A stretch of DNA of 64,000 nt from RYN-230 sp963851025 (GCA_963851025.1 CAWKOA010000010.1:186001-250000); one strand, 5' to 3'. Positions 9,399 through 18,562 are shown, counted from the stretch's first letter. The notes: generated by a model not told the origin, from the sequence alone. A program made the numbers and translations.

Positions 9399-10392
9399 GA
9401 CGGCCGGGAGATCGTCGAAGGGGGGCCGGCGCATCGTGAGACCTGCCTGCGGCCGGAGGAAACCAGGAACCGCTGTACGCCTTCGGTCTCGCCCTCGTCA
9501 AGCTCCCCGAAGACGACCCCAAAGTGGGTGCCGGCCCTGATGCTGCGGTTCCAGCTGATCCGGCCCGCACCCCCGAGGCAGATCCGCGAGCCGGCCACCT
9601 CTGCCTCAAGCAGAAACGGCCCGTCGAGTGGGGTCCCCGGGGCGAGCATCGGGGACGCGTCGGGCAGCACGCAGCGCGCCCCGCCCTCGCTCACATCGAC
9701 GAGAGCGGCGGAAATGGTGCCGTACCCGCACAGGATGTGGGCCCGGCCGTCGACGCGGACCCGGACGTGGTGACGACGCTCCGCCGCGACACCGCCGGCC
9801 ATGTCGGCCCCCTGACCGTGGCCATTGGTGGGCGGGGCGTAGAAGTCCGGGCCGTAGAAGTCCGGGCCGGGACCTCCTCCCGCGAACGGCCCGGCGTGCC
9901 CGTTCCCCGGCGCGGCGGCGGCTGCCCCGGCGCCGATCTTCGTTTGGGACGATCGCACCTGGCGGAGGCGGCGAGCCGACACGCGCCTTCTCCGGACGGA
10001 GTCGAGGCCGAAGGCATGCCGCTCGACCGGCGACAGGTCGGACCAGTTCGGCGGCATGCGCCGGATGAAGGAAAGCGCACCCTCGGCGGGCTCGGCGCTG
10101 ATCTGCCGGCCCAGCCGGCCGCCACCGAGACCGCCTGGGCGAAGCTCACCCTCAGCGCAATTGAGTCGTACGGCAGGTCGAACAGGCCCGGGTCGTCGAG
10201 CCAGTCGGGGCAGCCGGCGGTGATCGCCTGCGCGACGTCCGGCCAGCGCACTCTGGCGAGCAGGTACGGGACGGCGCGGTCGGCCAGCACGAGGTAGGTC
10301 ACCTCGCCCGGGTCAGCGGTCACCGGGCGACCGACGGGCGCGGGCGCCCGGCAATTACAACAAGAACCATGTCCAGGTCCCCCCTCAGGCAT
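9395..10392 (-). CDS. PilZ-domain protein with N-terminal extension (frameshifted)
   Basis: The C-terminal half carries a PilZ c-di-GMP-binding domain: the arginine motif ERRHHVRVRVDGRAH and the second motif LVDVSEGGARCVLP. The upstream part, from MPEGGPGHG with a GGGGAGAG ribosome site, reads as a normal globular domain (VTYLVLADRAVPYLLARVRW and following) up to AVSVAAGWAG. Beyond that, protein-like sequence continues only in another frame (RQISAEPAEGALSFIRRMPP), so one base appears missing within about 10104-10121. Corrected length is about 332 residues. If the shift is genuine, the PilZ half could restart at the ATG at 10057. The product probably couples c-di-GMP to the downstream synthase; that role is inferred. 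Confidence 0.75.
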
Positions 10393-10744
10393 GCGACAGC
10401 TCTCCCCAGCTGCCGAACGCGAACGCTAGCATGGCACTTCGGTGGACTGATCTCGCTTCATCCCATTTCATGGCGCGTTAACCCAAAATTGACATTCGGT
10501 CTTTTAGCCGGCGATGGCGACGCGCAGAAAAGCCCGGCCAGGATCGCCGGAGGCGCGGCCCGTCCGGCGATCCTGGCGGGTCTCCCCGGCAGGACCTACG
10601 CTCCCGGCGGGAGAGCCGGCCTGCACCCCGGCGCGCATTTAGGGCAAAGTGGCAACCCGGGGGGCAAGCAAGATCAGCGCCATCAGGGTGACTACCGTTC
10701 CTGCGAACCTCGAACGTACGGGCCCTGAGGAGGCGTGAACAGGC
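10393..10744. promoter_or_regulatory. Divergent control region between PilZ unit and beta-helix gene
   Basis: 352 bases without a gene, between two divergent transcription units. They must hold both promoters, plus the long hairpin annotated separately. A patch around 10440-10500 is much less GC-rich than its surroundings. The end near 10730 carries GAGGAGG, a ribosome site for the beta-helix gene. Confidence 0.6.
10537..10577. promoter_or_regulatory. Perfect 15-bp inverted repeat
   Basis: Left arm GCCAGGATCGCCGGA (10537-10551), an 11-base spacer, right arm TCCGGCGATCCTGGC (10563-10577). The arms match at all 15 positions. There is no U-tract on either side, so a simple terminator is not obvious. 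It could be an operator or a leader-RNA hairpin for either divergent unit. Confidence 0.7.
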
Positions 10745-12631
10745 ATGATCCCGTCCCCGGACTTCGCCGGCCGGCTCCGGCGCCACCCCGTCGCCCTGAT
10801 GGCCGCCATCGTGCTGGGCGCTGGCATCGCGATAGGCGCCACCTGGCTGTCGGCTAGCGGCACACCGGACCCGGCGGGCCGTCCGTCTTCACCGGGACAG
10901 CCGGATTTCGGGCCGAACGTCTACGTCTTCAGCCCGAGCACGCCGCAGAGCCGCATCCAGGCCAGGGTCAACTGGATCGCCCGCCAGCAGGCCGGCAGCC
11001 AATTCGGTACCCGGCGGTTCGCGCTGTTGTTTGAACCGGGCACCTATGGTTCGGCCGCGGACCCGCTATTCCTCCAGATTGGCTACTACACCAGCGTGGC
11101 CGGCCTCGGGTCCTCTCCCGGCGGCGTCATCATTCATGGCGCTATTGATTCCTTCAACCGGTGCTTCCCATCTACCAGCGGTACCAGCAACTGCACTGCG
11201 CTGGACAACTTCTGGCGATCGCTGTCGAATCTGACGATAGATTTCCCGGCGCCGCCGAGCGGCGCGCCGTGCCAGCACACAGCCGAATTCTGGGCGGCGT
11301 CCCAGGCGTCACCCGTGCGGCGGGTCGAATTCAATGGGTTCACCTCACTGACCGACTACTGCTCGAAACCCGGCTACTCCAGCGGCGGCTTTATCGCCGA
11401 CTCGAAGTTCTCCGGCCGGCCCGTGCTCAACGGCAGCCAGCAGCAGTTCCTGGTCCGCAACAGCACCCTGGACGGCTGGAGCAACGATGTGTGGAACCAG
11501 GTCTTCTCCGGTGACGTCGGGGCGCCTGCGCAGAATTTTGGCTCGGGCGGCCAGTACACGACCAGGGCGGCCAGCCCGGTCACGGCGGAAGCGCCATTCC
11601 TGCAGGTGGATTCCGGCGGAAACTACAGCGTGTTCGCCCCGGCGGCGCGGCGCAACTCGGTGGGGCCGTCCTGGGTCAGCACCGGGACACCGGGCACCGC
11701 CATTCCGCTCCGGCGGTTCTTCATTGCCACTCCTGGCGACACGGTGGCGAGGATCAACGCGGCGCTGTCCCGGGGGCAGGACCTGATCCTCACCCCCGGT
11801 GTCTACAGCCTGCACCAGACCATCGAGGTAACCCGGCCGGGCACGGTGGTGATGGGCCTGGGTTTCCCCACCTTGATACCGGCGAACGGCATCGTCCCGA
11901 TGCGGGTAGCCAGCGTTCCGGGGGTGAAACTGTCCGGGATGATCTTCGATGCCGGGCCTGTGGTTTCCCCAATCTTGCTGCAGGTCGGCGACCGGCCCGG
12001 GGTCGGGCCAGCGGACCCGGCCGACCCGACCGTGGTACAGGATGTTTTCTTCCGCATCGGCGGCGCCGCGCAGGGCCGGGCGGCCGCCAGTCTCGTGGTG
12101 AACAGTTCCCAGGTGATCCTCGACGACATCTGGGCCTGGCGGGCCGACCACGGCGACGGGGTCGGCTGGGCCGGCAACGTCGGGGACACCGGCATGATCG
12201 TCAACGGGGACCATGTGACCGCGTACGGGCTGTTCGTCGAGCACTACGAGAAGTACGAGGTGATCTGGAATGGGGCGGACGGCACGGATATCTTCTTCCA
12301 GAACGAGATGCCCTACGACGCACCCAGCCAGGCCGCCTGGAGGGCCGGTCCTAAGGCCTATGGCTATCCCGCGTTCCTGATCACCCATCACGCAGCCGGC
12401 TTCCAGGGGTACGGCATGGGCAGTTACAGCTTCTTCAACCAGGGCGTGCCGGTTTTCGCCAGCAGCGCTTTCAAGATCGTTAATAGTCCCGGCAGTGAGC
12501 TTCACGATCTGTTCACGGTTTTCCTCAGCACCGCCGGGTCCGGCGGCATTGATCACGTGGTGAACAGCACAGGCCGGTCTTCGACGGCGGCGAACCCCGA
12601 TGTCCCCGTGGACGTGCGCCGCTATCCGTGA
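10745..12631 (+). CDS. Secreted right-handed beta-helix protein (pectate-lyase/GH55-like)
   Basis: 628 residues. A short basic N-terminus and one hydrophobic segment (VALMAAIVLGAGIAIGA) form a signal or anchor, followed by a Pro/Ser linker. Two parallel-helix lobes follow: the first from FALLFEPGTYGSAADPLFLQ, the second from RRFFIATPGDTVARINAAL, with LILTPGVYSLHQTIEV as a typical coil. This two-lobe plan resembles GH55-type beta-glucanases, and homologues are sometimes mislabelled adenylyl cyclase. I see no assignable catalytic residue. It is divergent from the PilZ/GT2 unit, so it may modify or cut that polysaccharide; this is inferred. Confidence 0.75.
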   Translation: MIPSPDFAGRLRRHPVALMAAIVLGAGIAIGATWLSASGTPDPAGRPSSPGQPDFGPNVYVFSPSTPQSRIQARVNWIARQQAGSQFGTRRFALLFEPGTYGSAADPLFLQIGYYTSVAGLGSSPGGVIIHGAIDSFNRCFPSTSGTSNCTALDNFWRSLSNLTIDFPAPPSGAPCQHTAEFWAASQASPVRRVEFNGFTSLTDYCSKPGYSSGGFIADSKFSGRPVLNGSQQQFLVRNSTLDGWSNDVWNQVFSGDVGAPAQNFGSGGQYTTRAASPVTAEAPFLQVDSGGNYSVFAPAARRNSVGPSWVSTGTPGTAIPLRRFFIATPGDTVARINAALSRGQDLILTPGVYSLHQTIEVTRPGTVVMGLGFPTLIPANGIVPMRVASVPGVKLSGMIFDAGPVVSPILLQVGDRPGVGPADPADPTVVQDVFFRIGGAAQGRAAASLVVNSSQVILDDIWAWRADHGDGVGWAGNVGDTGMIVNGDHVTAYGLFVEHYEKYEVIWNGADGTDIFFQNEMPYDAPSQAAWRAGPKAYGYPAFLITHHAAGFQGYGMGSYSFFNQGVPVFASSAFKIVNSPGSELHDLFTVFLSTAGSGGIDHVVNSTGRSSTAANPDVPVDVRRYP

Positions 12632-12974
12632 CCCGTCCTGACGGCACTCGGTCAGGCTTAGTCGTCGTGGGTGAGCAGTCGCCGGACCGGCTCGGAGGGG
12701 CCGAGGCTGGTCGGTGTCAGGGAAGGGCGCAGGTATTCCTCGCCGAGGCTGGCATCATCGACAGGGTTCGACGCCGCTTATCCGCGCGGAGCCGTTACGC
12801 CGCGTCGTGCCGATCAGCAGGACACCCGGCTTGATCAGCTGATCCTCCGCCACCACGGCGAGCCGGCCCTGACGAGCGGCGAACTCAGACCCATCGCATG
12901 ACTCTGGCTTATGCTCTCCCACCGACAGGCAATCGGGCCGGGAACTTGTATCGCCCGGCTTCAGGCTGGCTCGG
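12632..12974. other. Intergenic stretch with no assignable gene
   Basis: 343 bases between the convergent beta-helix and kinase genes. A minus-strand open stretch near 12760-12880 encodes a protein-like tail (AVVAEDQLIKPGVLLIG) without a start or recognised family, perhaps a gene remnant. No clear terminator hairpin was identified. Confidence 0.4.
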
Positions 12975-14819
12975 TCAGCCCTTCCCGAGCAGTCCGAGGG
13001 GGCTGGGTGCGCCGTACTCGACGCGCAGTAGCGCCCGGCCGCTGGCCAGCCGGACGATGGTGATGCCCGAGGGCCGGAACGGGGCCAGCTGATTCCGCAG
13101 GAAACGGGCCAGCGAGGCCACCGTGCTGGGCCGGTGCCGGGTCCCCGGGCCGGCCGGCGCGATGTCCGCGACCCGGAGCGGCATGCTCGCGCTCGCCCCG
13201 GGAGCGGGCGCGGCGAAATCGACCACCTGCACCCGGTACATGGTGGCCAGCGCGGCGAACGCGGTGAGCAGGCGGGAATCGACCTGGCCGGCGGCCAGCG
13301 CGCGGCGGGCCGGGCCGGGAGCATGCAGCCGGGGGTTCTGCAGCAGCTGGCGGCCTGCGGTGGCCCGCGCCGCCACGTCAGTCCGCAGGCTGCGCAGGTA
13401 GGCGGCGCCCCCGTCGGCCGCCACCACGCGGACCATGGTCTGCGCGCTGCCCGTCCCGAAGCTGGCCAGCACCACGGGGGCGTACACGCTGCCCAGCCGG
13501 GCACCGAACTCGCTGCGCACGGCGGCGGTGGACACGATCAGGTCACTGCCCAGCGGGGCAGGGTTGTTCCCGCCCAGCGGTAGCAGGCGGGCCGCCGGGA
13601 TCCCGTGGGCCTGCAGCAGCGCGCACATCTGCGGGTCGCAGGACACGATCGCGTCCGTGGACACCTGCGCGGCAATCCAGCGGGCCGCGGCCGTGCGGGC
13701 CGCCGTGGCCGCCCGGATGGCGGGCGCGGTGGGCGCCGGCCCGGCCGCGGCCGGGGCTGGGCTGCTGCGTATCAGCGCGATGCCGATCGCGGCCGTGCCG
13801 AAGAGCGCCGCGGCCACGACGACCAGGGTGAGCAACCGCCAGCGGGCCTGAGCGGGCCAGCGAAGATGAAGGTGGCGCTGCACCCACAGCTGCATGGCCG
13901 TGAGCGGTACCTTGCCCCGGGATGGCGGGTAGAAGCTGTCCTGACGGGAGCTGACCATCCCGGCTACTGGCTCTGGCCAGTAACTCCCTGTCCAGCCGGC
14001 CTGGTAAGGCGCCGATCCGTCTCTGATGGCATCCATCAGCTGGGCCAGCTGCGGGCGGTCGGCGGGGTTCTTGGCGAGGCAGGCGGCTACCAGGTTCGTC
14101 AGCGAGACCGGGACGTGGCTGAGGTCTGGCTGGGCGTGGACGACCCGGTAGGCCACGACGATCGGGGTGCTCGGCCCGGCCCCGAATGGCGCGGCCCCCG
14201 ACGCGGCGAACGCGATCACGCTGCCGAGGGAGAACACATCGCTGGCTGGCCCGACCTGGAGCCCAGCGGCCTGCTCAGGCGACATGAACGCCGGTGTGCC
14301 CACGATTAAGCTGGGCACGCTCATTGCGGCGCCTTCTAGCGCCCGGGAGATCCCGAAGTCGATCAGCCGCGGCCCATCGGCAGCCAGGAGCACATTGGCT
14401 GGCTTCAGGTCCCGGTGCACCAGGCCGCCGGCATGTACAGCCTGCAGCGCTTCGATCAGGCCTCCGGCCAGTCTCCACACCGCCGGCTCCGGCAGGGGTC
14501 CCGCCTGGGCGATCACTTCGGCCAGCGACGGGCCGGGCACGAAGACTGTGGCCAGCCAGGGGGGATCATCGCTGGGACCTGCCGCCACGACCGGTGCGGT
14601 GTACGCGCCGCTGACCGCCCCGGCTGCCTCTACCTCGCGCCCGAACCGCCGCACGAACTCCGGGTCGCGGGCGAATTGCCGATGGATGACTTTCACTGCC
14701 ACCGCCCGGCCCGCCGGGGAGAAACCCAGGAAGACCTGGCCCATCCCGCCCGCCCCGAGCCGGGCGTGCAGCCGATACCCACCGACCCGCTGCGGGTCGT
14801 CCGCTGCCAGAGGCTCCAT
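12975..14819 (-). CDS. Transmembrane Ser/Thr protein kinase
   Basis: About 614 residues. The N-terminal Hanks-type kinase domain has RLGAGGMGQVFLG, the lysine in AVKVIH, the catalytic loop HRDLKPANVLL, DFGIS, and the activation end GTPAFMSPEQA. A single membrane segment (LLTLVVVAAALFGTAAIGIAL) lies near residue 335. The outer 250 residues carry an unassigned sensor-like domain with two cysteines in IVSCDPQMCALL. I chose the ATG giving MEPLAADDP because GGGAG lies just upstream; a start at 14840 adds seven residues. It is a monocistronic gene that probably phosphorylates cytoplasmic targets in response to an external cue. Confidence 0.9.
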   Translation of the reverse strand: MEPLAADDPQRVGGYRLHARLGAGGMGQVFLGFSPAGRAVAVKVIHRQFARDPEFVRRFGREVEAAGAVSGAYTAPVVAAGPSDDPPWLATVFVPGPSLAEVIAQAGPLPEPAVWRLAGGLIEALQAVHAGGLVHRDLKPANVLLAADGPRLIDFGISRALEGAAMSVPSLIVGTPAFMSPEQAAGLQVGPASDVFSLGSVIAFAASGAAPFGAGPSTPIVVAYRVVHAQPDLSHVPVSLTNLVAACLAKNPADRPQLAQLMDAIRDGSAPYQAGWTGSYWPEPVAGMVSSRQDSFYPPSRGKVPLTAMQLWVQRHLHLRWPAQARWRLLTLVVVAAALFGTAAIGIALIRSSPAPAAAGPAPTAPAIRAATAARTAAARWIAAQVSTDAIVSCDPQMCALLQAHGIPAARLLPLGGNNPAPLGSDLIVSTAAVRSEFGARLGSVYAPVVLASFGTGSAQTMVRVVAADGGAAYLRSLRTDVAARATAGRQLLQNPRLHAPGPARRALAAGQVDSRLLTAFAALATMYRVQVVDFAAPAPGASASMPLRVADIAPAGPGTRHRPSTVASLARFLRNQLAPFRPSGITIVRLASGRALLRVEYGAPSPLGLLGKG

Positions 14820-14997
14820 CCCAGCTCCCGCCCCTATCACCGGCCCGGGTACGACGCAGGCCAGCGAGCACCGCGCTCACTGACTCCGCCGGGCCAGTTG
14901 CATACGAAGCGCTCCGAGCCATTCTGCCGTCACAATTCCGGCCGTAGCGGGAAATCCAGATTGAACGGCCAGGCCAGGGCGTCCGGGGTGCGGGCCG

Positions 14998-15609
14998 TCA
15001 GGATGAGACATGTCCCAGTCCCCGCACGCGGGACCGGGAGTCAAGCTCGGCCGCGCGCGCTTGCAGGTCACTCAAGGCCGCAGCGGCAAAGGGCAGGAAC
15101 GGTTGGTCATCGTTCGCCTCCATCCAGTGCCCGAAGGCGACGCCGAAAGCGAGCATGCCCACCTCCGCCCCCAGTCGCGCGGTCAACTCGTCTGCGCCTC
15201 GCTCGCGCAGGGCAGCGGTGATCGAGTTGGCTATCCGAGCGTGCTTGAGCAGTCCCCGCTCCTGCAACTCGCTGTTCCCCACGACCACCAGCACGCGCCG
15301 GGCGGCCGTAACCCGCCGGTGCGGGGTCATCACGACCTCGGCGGCCGCCAACGCCGCCTGCAGGCACTCGATGAGGGTCGCATCCGGGGAGGCAGCCCGG
15401 ATGGCGTCGGCGAACAGCCCGGACAGCACGTCTTCACCGCCGAAGAGGACCTCGCGCTTATCGGCGAAGTGCCGGAAGAACGTGGCGCGGTTCAGTCCCG
15501 CGCGATCCGCGATCTGCGCGACGGTCGTCTCCTCGTACCCGTTCTCCACGAACAGGTCCAGTGCGGCGGTCTCCAGGCGCTCACGCGCGTTCGGCGCCCA
15601 CCTACTCAT
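14998..15609 (-). CDS. TetR-family transcriptional regulator
   Basis: 203 residues. The N-terminal helix-turn-helix is clear: RERLETAALDLFVENGYEE, then TTVAQIADRAGLNRATFFRHF. The C-terminal ligand domain is not assignable. The ATG at 15609 follows AGGATGTGACC; a GTG two codons earlier is possible. It is divergent from an SDR-type gene, and the intergenic DNA holds three copies of one palindrome. It therefore most likely represses itself and the SDR gene until a small ligand binds. Confidence 0.92.
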   Translation of the reverse strand: MSRWAPNARERLETAALDLFVENGYEETTVAQIADRAGLNRATFFRHFADKREVLFGGEDVLSGLFADAIRAASPDATLIECLQAALAAAEVVMTPHRRVTAARRVLVVVGNSELQERGLLKHARIANSITAALRERGADELTARLGAEVGMLAFGVAFGHWMEANDDQPFLPFAAAALSDLQARAAELDSRSRVRGLGHVSS

Positions 15610-15627
15610 GGTCACATCCTAAGCGAC

Positions 15628-15704
15628 GCGACCAGGTCGCATCATCCGGGAAGCCGACGCGACTCTGTCGCATCATTAGGTTATGATCAATGCGACTGGA
15701 TCGC
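15628..15704. promoter_or_regulatory. Three copies of a TetR-type operator with embedded promoter
   Basis: GCGACCAGGTCGC (15628-15640), GCGACTCTGTCGC (15659-15671) and GCGACTGGATCGC (15692-15704) share the palindrome GCGACnnnGTCGC, with one mismatch in the third. Two are followed by ATCAT and the third by ATCGG. Starts are 31 and 33 bases apart, about three helical turns. A -10-like TATGAT (15682-15687) sits between copies two and three, so those copies would cover the -35 region and transcription start of the SDR gene. Confidence 0.8.
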
Positions 15705-15740
15705 ATCGGCGTTCCGGCGGCCCAACCAAGGAGTACTTCC

Positions 15741-16622
15741 ATGCGCATCTTCGCCACCGGCGCTTCCGGCTGGATCGGCTCAGCCCTTGTCCCCGAACTC
15801 ATCGGTGCCGGGCACCAGGTCCTCGGGCTGGCCCGCTCGGACGCCTCCGCCAAGGCGGTCGCCGACCTGGGCGCCGAGGTGCTGCGCGGCGACATGAACG
15901 ACCCCGCCGTCCTGCACGCCGGGGCCCTCGACAGCGACGGCGTCATCCACCTGGCCTTCGAGCACTCCGATGGCCAGGTGGCGGGGGCGCAATCCGACGC
16001 CCAGGCCATCGAGACGTTCATCGGCAGCCTCGCCGGTTCCGGCAAGCCCCTGGTGATCTCCGGCGCAACGATCGCGGTGCCCGGCCGTATCGCGACCGAA
16101 CGCGACGAGCTCATCGCCCAGGGGCCCATCGCCGCCCGCATCCGCAACATGCAGGCCGCCCTCGCGGCCTCGGCACAGGACATCCGGTCGTCCGTGGTCA
16201 TGCTGCCCCGCTCGGTGCACGGCCAGGGAGAACATCACGGCTTTGTCCCCCAGCTCATCACCAGGGCGCGGGCCAAGGGCGTCTCCGGCTACATCGGCGA
16301 CGGGGCCAGCCGCTGGCCCGCCGTCCACGTCAAGGACGCCGCGGTCCTCTACCGGCTGGCCGTCGAGCAAGCCCCCGCGGGCTCGGTGCTCAACGCCGTC
16401 GGCGATGAGGGCGTTCCCGTCCGCGATATCGCCGAAGCCATCGGCCGCCAGCTGAACCTGCCCGCCAGGTCCCTGCCCGTCGAGGAGTACGAAGGCATCT
16501 TCGTTTTCCTGCTCACCAGGGACCAGCCGGCCTCCAGTGCCATCACCCAGGACCTTCTGGGCTGGAAGCCCACCCATCCCGGCCTCATCGAGGACATCGA
16601 GCAGGGTCACTACTTCACCTGA
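15741..16622 (+). CDS. NAD-dependent epimerase/dehydratase-type SDR
   Basis: 293 residues of the extended/atypical SDR class. The nucleotide-binding motif is at the very start, MRIFATGASGWIGSALV, which fits the ATG at 15741 with AAGGAG upstream. The classical active-site YxxxK is not evident; the middle reads VVMLPRSVHGQGEHHGFV. This matches NAD(P)-binding proteins close to YwnB/NmrA-like epimerases of unknown substrate. The divergent TetR gene and the operators place it under ligand-responsive repression. Confidence 0.85.
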   Translation: MRIFATGASGWIGSALVPELIGAGHQVLGLARSDASAKAVADLGAEVLRGDMNDPAVLHAGALDSDGVIHLAFEHSDGQVAGAQSDAQAIETFIGSLAGSGKPLVISGATIAVPGRIATERDELIAQGPIAARIRNMQAALAASAQDIRSSVVMLPRSVHGQGEHHGFVPQLITRARAKGVSGYIGDGASRWPAVHVKDAAVLYRLAVEQAPAGSVLNAVGDEGVPVRDIAEAIGRQLNLPARSLPVEEYEGIFVFLLTRDQPASSAITQDLLGWKPTHPGLIEDIEQGHYFT

Positions 16623-16688
16623 CCAGCCCGGACGGACCCGTTCAGGCTGTGCGGGCCGCCACGCAGGCTGTGCGGGCGACGGGAACTT

Positions 16689-17369
16689 TCAGCTGGGCTG
16701 TTCCCGTGGCGGGGCTAGTCCGCACTGATAGGCGAAAGTAACTGCCTGGGCGCGGTCGCGTGCGTCAATCTTGGCCAGCAGGTGGTTGATATGACTCTTG
16801 ACGGTGCCCTCGCTGACGACGAGGTGTTCGGCGATCTCACGGTTCGACATGCCGGTGGCGATCAGTGACAGTACCTCGGCTTCCCGGGGCGTGAGACCCG
16901 CGGGAAGAGGGGAGAGCGATCGCCGGGCCTGGGCCGGCGATAGCGTGGCGATGGCGTCAACAACATGATGCTGAACTGCGGGGTCGATCACCGCCTGGTT
17001 ATCGAGGACTTGTTTGAGGGCGTGGCGGATCTCCGCCCCGCCTGCGTCCTTGGTCAGGTAGCCGCGTGCGCCAGCCCGCAGGGCGTCGATCACGGATCTG
17101 TCATCCGCGTAGGTGGTAAGCACGACGACCTTGGTCTCCGGCACGCGGTCACGCAGCAGGCGGGTGGCCTCGACGCCATCACAGCGGGGCATCCGCAGAT
17201 CCATGAGAACGATGTCCGGGACCAGGTCAGCGGCCAGGGCGACGGCCTCGTCACCGTCACAGGCGGAGCCCACGACTTCGACATCAGGCAGCAGGCCGAG
17301 CACCATCGCCAGGCCTTCACGGACCACTCGCTGGTCATCAGCGATGAGAACACGTATCGGCGTGCTCAC
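16689..17369 (-). CDS. NarL/LuxR-family response regulator
   Basis: 226 residues. The receiver domain has the acidic pair in LIADDQ, the phosphoacceptor in DIVLMDLRMP, the switch Thr in VVLTTY and the Lys in YLTKDAG. A C-terminal LuxR helix-turn-helix follows: LTPREAEVLSLIATGMSNRE, then LVVSEGTVKSHINHLL. The GTG start overlaps the TGA of the histidine kinase gene (GTGA at 17369-17366), so the two are translationally coupled. It probably controls the divergent ABC exporter. Confidence 0.95.
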   Translation of the reverse strand: MSTPIRVLIADDQRVVREGLAMVLGLLPDVEVVGSACDGDEAVALAADLVPDIVLMDLRMPRCDGVEATRLLRDRVPETKVVVLTTYADDRSVIDALRAGARGYLTKDAGGAEIRHALKQVLDNQAVIDPAVQHHVVDAIATLSPAQARRSLSPLPAGLTPREAEVLSLIATGMSNREIAEHLVVSEGTVKSHINHLLAKIDARDRAQAVTFAYQCGLAPPREQPS

Positions 17370-18562
17370 GCCGGCACCCGCAACTCCACGCGGAAGCCAC
17401 CCCACGTCATGGCTGTGGTGAGTTCGCCGCCGAGCAGTTCGGCCCGCTCGCGCATCCCGGTCAGGCCGTAGCCGGGGCCGTCGCCGGCCGCTCGCGGCGG
17501 TTCGGAGTTCATCGCGAAGTTCTCGACCGTCAGGCGGGTCCGGCGGGGCTCATAACCGAGGTGCATCTCGACCCGTTCCGGGCTGGCGTGCTTGGTGATG
17601 TTCGTCAGCGCTTCCTGCGCGACCCGGTACACCGCGAGCCGGGCCTCTGACGGGAGTTCGTGTGCCTGGCCGGATGTCGTGAACTGGCACGGGATTCCAG
17701 TGACCTCGCGGAACTGGGCGGCGAGGCTGGCCAGGCGTTCGGGTCCGGGCAGTTCGTCGTCGCGCAGCATCCCGATCGCCCGGCGGGCCTCTTCCAGCCC
17801 GGACTTGCCCAGGTGGTGGGCACGCTCGATGATCCCCGGCAGCCGGGGATCGCTGGGGTCTTCGGCCGCGAGCATCCGGGCGCCTTCCAGCTGGAGCATC
17901 AGCCCGGACAGGGAATGGGCGAGCACGTCGTGCATCTCCCGGGCGAGCCGCTGGCGTTCGGCCAGTCCAGCCGCCTGTGCCTGCGCGGCGCGGGTGCCCT
18001 CCAGCTCGATCAGGAGCCGCTCGGCCTGGTCGTTGGCCTGCCCGAGCCGTCTGGCCAGCAAGGTCATGCCCGGGAAGCCGACAATCGCGATGGCGCTGAG
18101 CAGCGCCAAGGTCGGCGAGTCGTGGCTGACGGCCACCGCCACCGCCGCCAGGCACGTGATGGCGACGATAGACAATGAGATCGGGAACCGATCTGGCACC
18201 CGCGGGACGAGCAACACCAGGCCCGCCAGGAGCCCGGCCAGGCCCGGTCCGTCGGGTTGCAGTCCCATGAGCGCTACCGAACTGGCCACCAGCACCACGG
18301 CAAAGACGATGCGGACCGCCGCGCGCCGGTGGCGGGCGGTCAGAGCGCCCAGGGCGCCGAGCGCGATCGCGCCGACCGCGAGAACTGCGGCCATGTCGCG
18401 GATCGCCACCCCCGAGTTCCGGCCGGAGGTGAACGTGACCGCCGCCACCACGACAAACACGGGCGGAACGAGGCGGCGCAACCACCGGATGACTGCCTCC
18501 TGCTGCGCCCGCACCCGGCGCAGCGTGGCGAGGGCCGGGCGGCCCGTGGTATCCGTGCTCAT
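17366..18562 (-). CDS. Sensor histidine kinase (HisKA_3 type)
   Basis: About 398 residues. Several N-terminal membrane helices (LVPPVFVVVAAVTFTSG, then two more hairpins) have no large external loop, so it may be an intramembrane sensor. A coiled linker leads to the dimerisation/phosphoacceptor motif REMHDVLAHSLSGLMLQLEG. The ATPase domain has ALTNITKHA and GYGLTGMRERAELLGG. This is the DesK/LiaS/NarX-like class. It is coupled to the response regulator downstream and divergent from the ABC exporter, the usual layout for envelope-stress or peptide-resistance modules. I chose the start MSTDTTGRP. Confidence 0.92.
   Translation of the reverse strand: MSTDTTGRPALATLRRVRAQQEAVIRWLRRLVPPVFVVVAAVTFTSGRNSGVAIRDMAAVLAVGAIALGALGALTARHRRAAVRIVFAVVLVASSVALMGLQPDGPGLAGLLAGLVLLVPRVPDRFPISLSIVAITCLAAVAVAVSHDSPTLALLSAIAIVGFPGMTLLARRLGQANDQAERLLIELEGTRAAQAQAAGLAERQRLAREMHDVLAHSLSGLMLQLEGARMLAAEDPSDPRLPGIIERAHHLGKSGLEEARRAIGMLRDDELPGPERLASLAAQFREVTGIPCQFTTSGQAHELPSEARLAVYRVAQEALTNITKHASPERVEMHLGYEPRRTRLTVENFAMNSEPPRAAGDGPGYGLTGMRERAELLGGELTTAMTWGGFRVELRVPA

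Noticed and set aside
10640..10740. Possible c-di-GMP (GEMM) riboswitch upstream of the beta-helix gene, because of an AGGGCAAA word and the PilZ context
   Set aside because: The tetraloop, the conserved CGCAAAGCC segment and the receptor helix could not be found, and the surrounding pairing does not fit the GEMM fold.
12755..12974. Small gene after the Ser/Thr kinase
   Set aside because: The minus-strand open stretch is a read-over from the kinase region in another frame, with no start and no recognised family.
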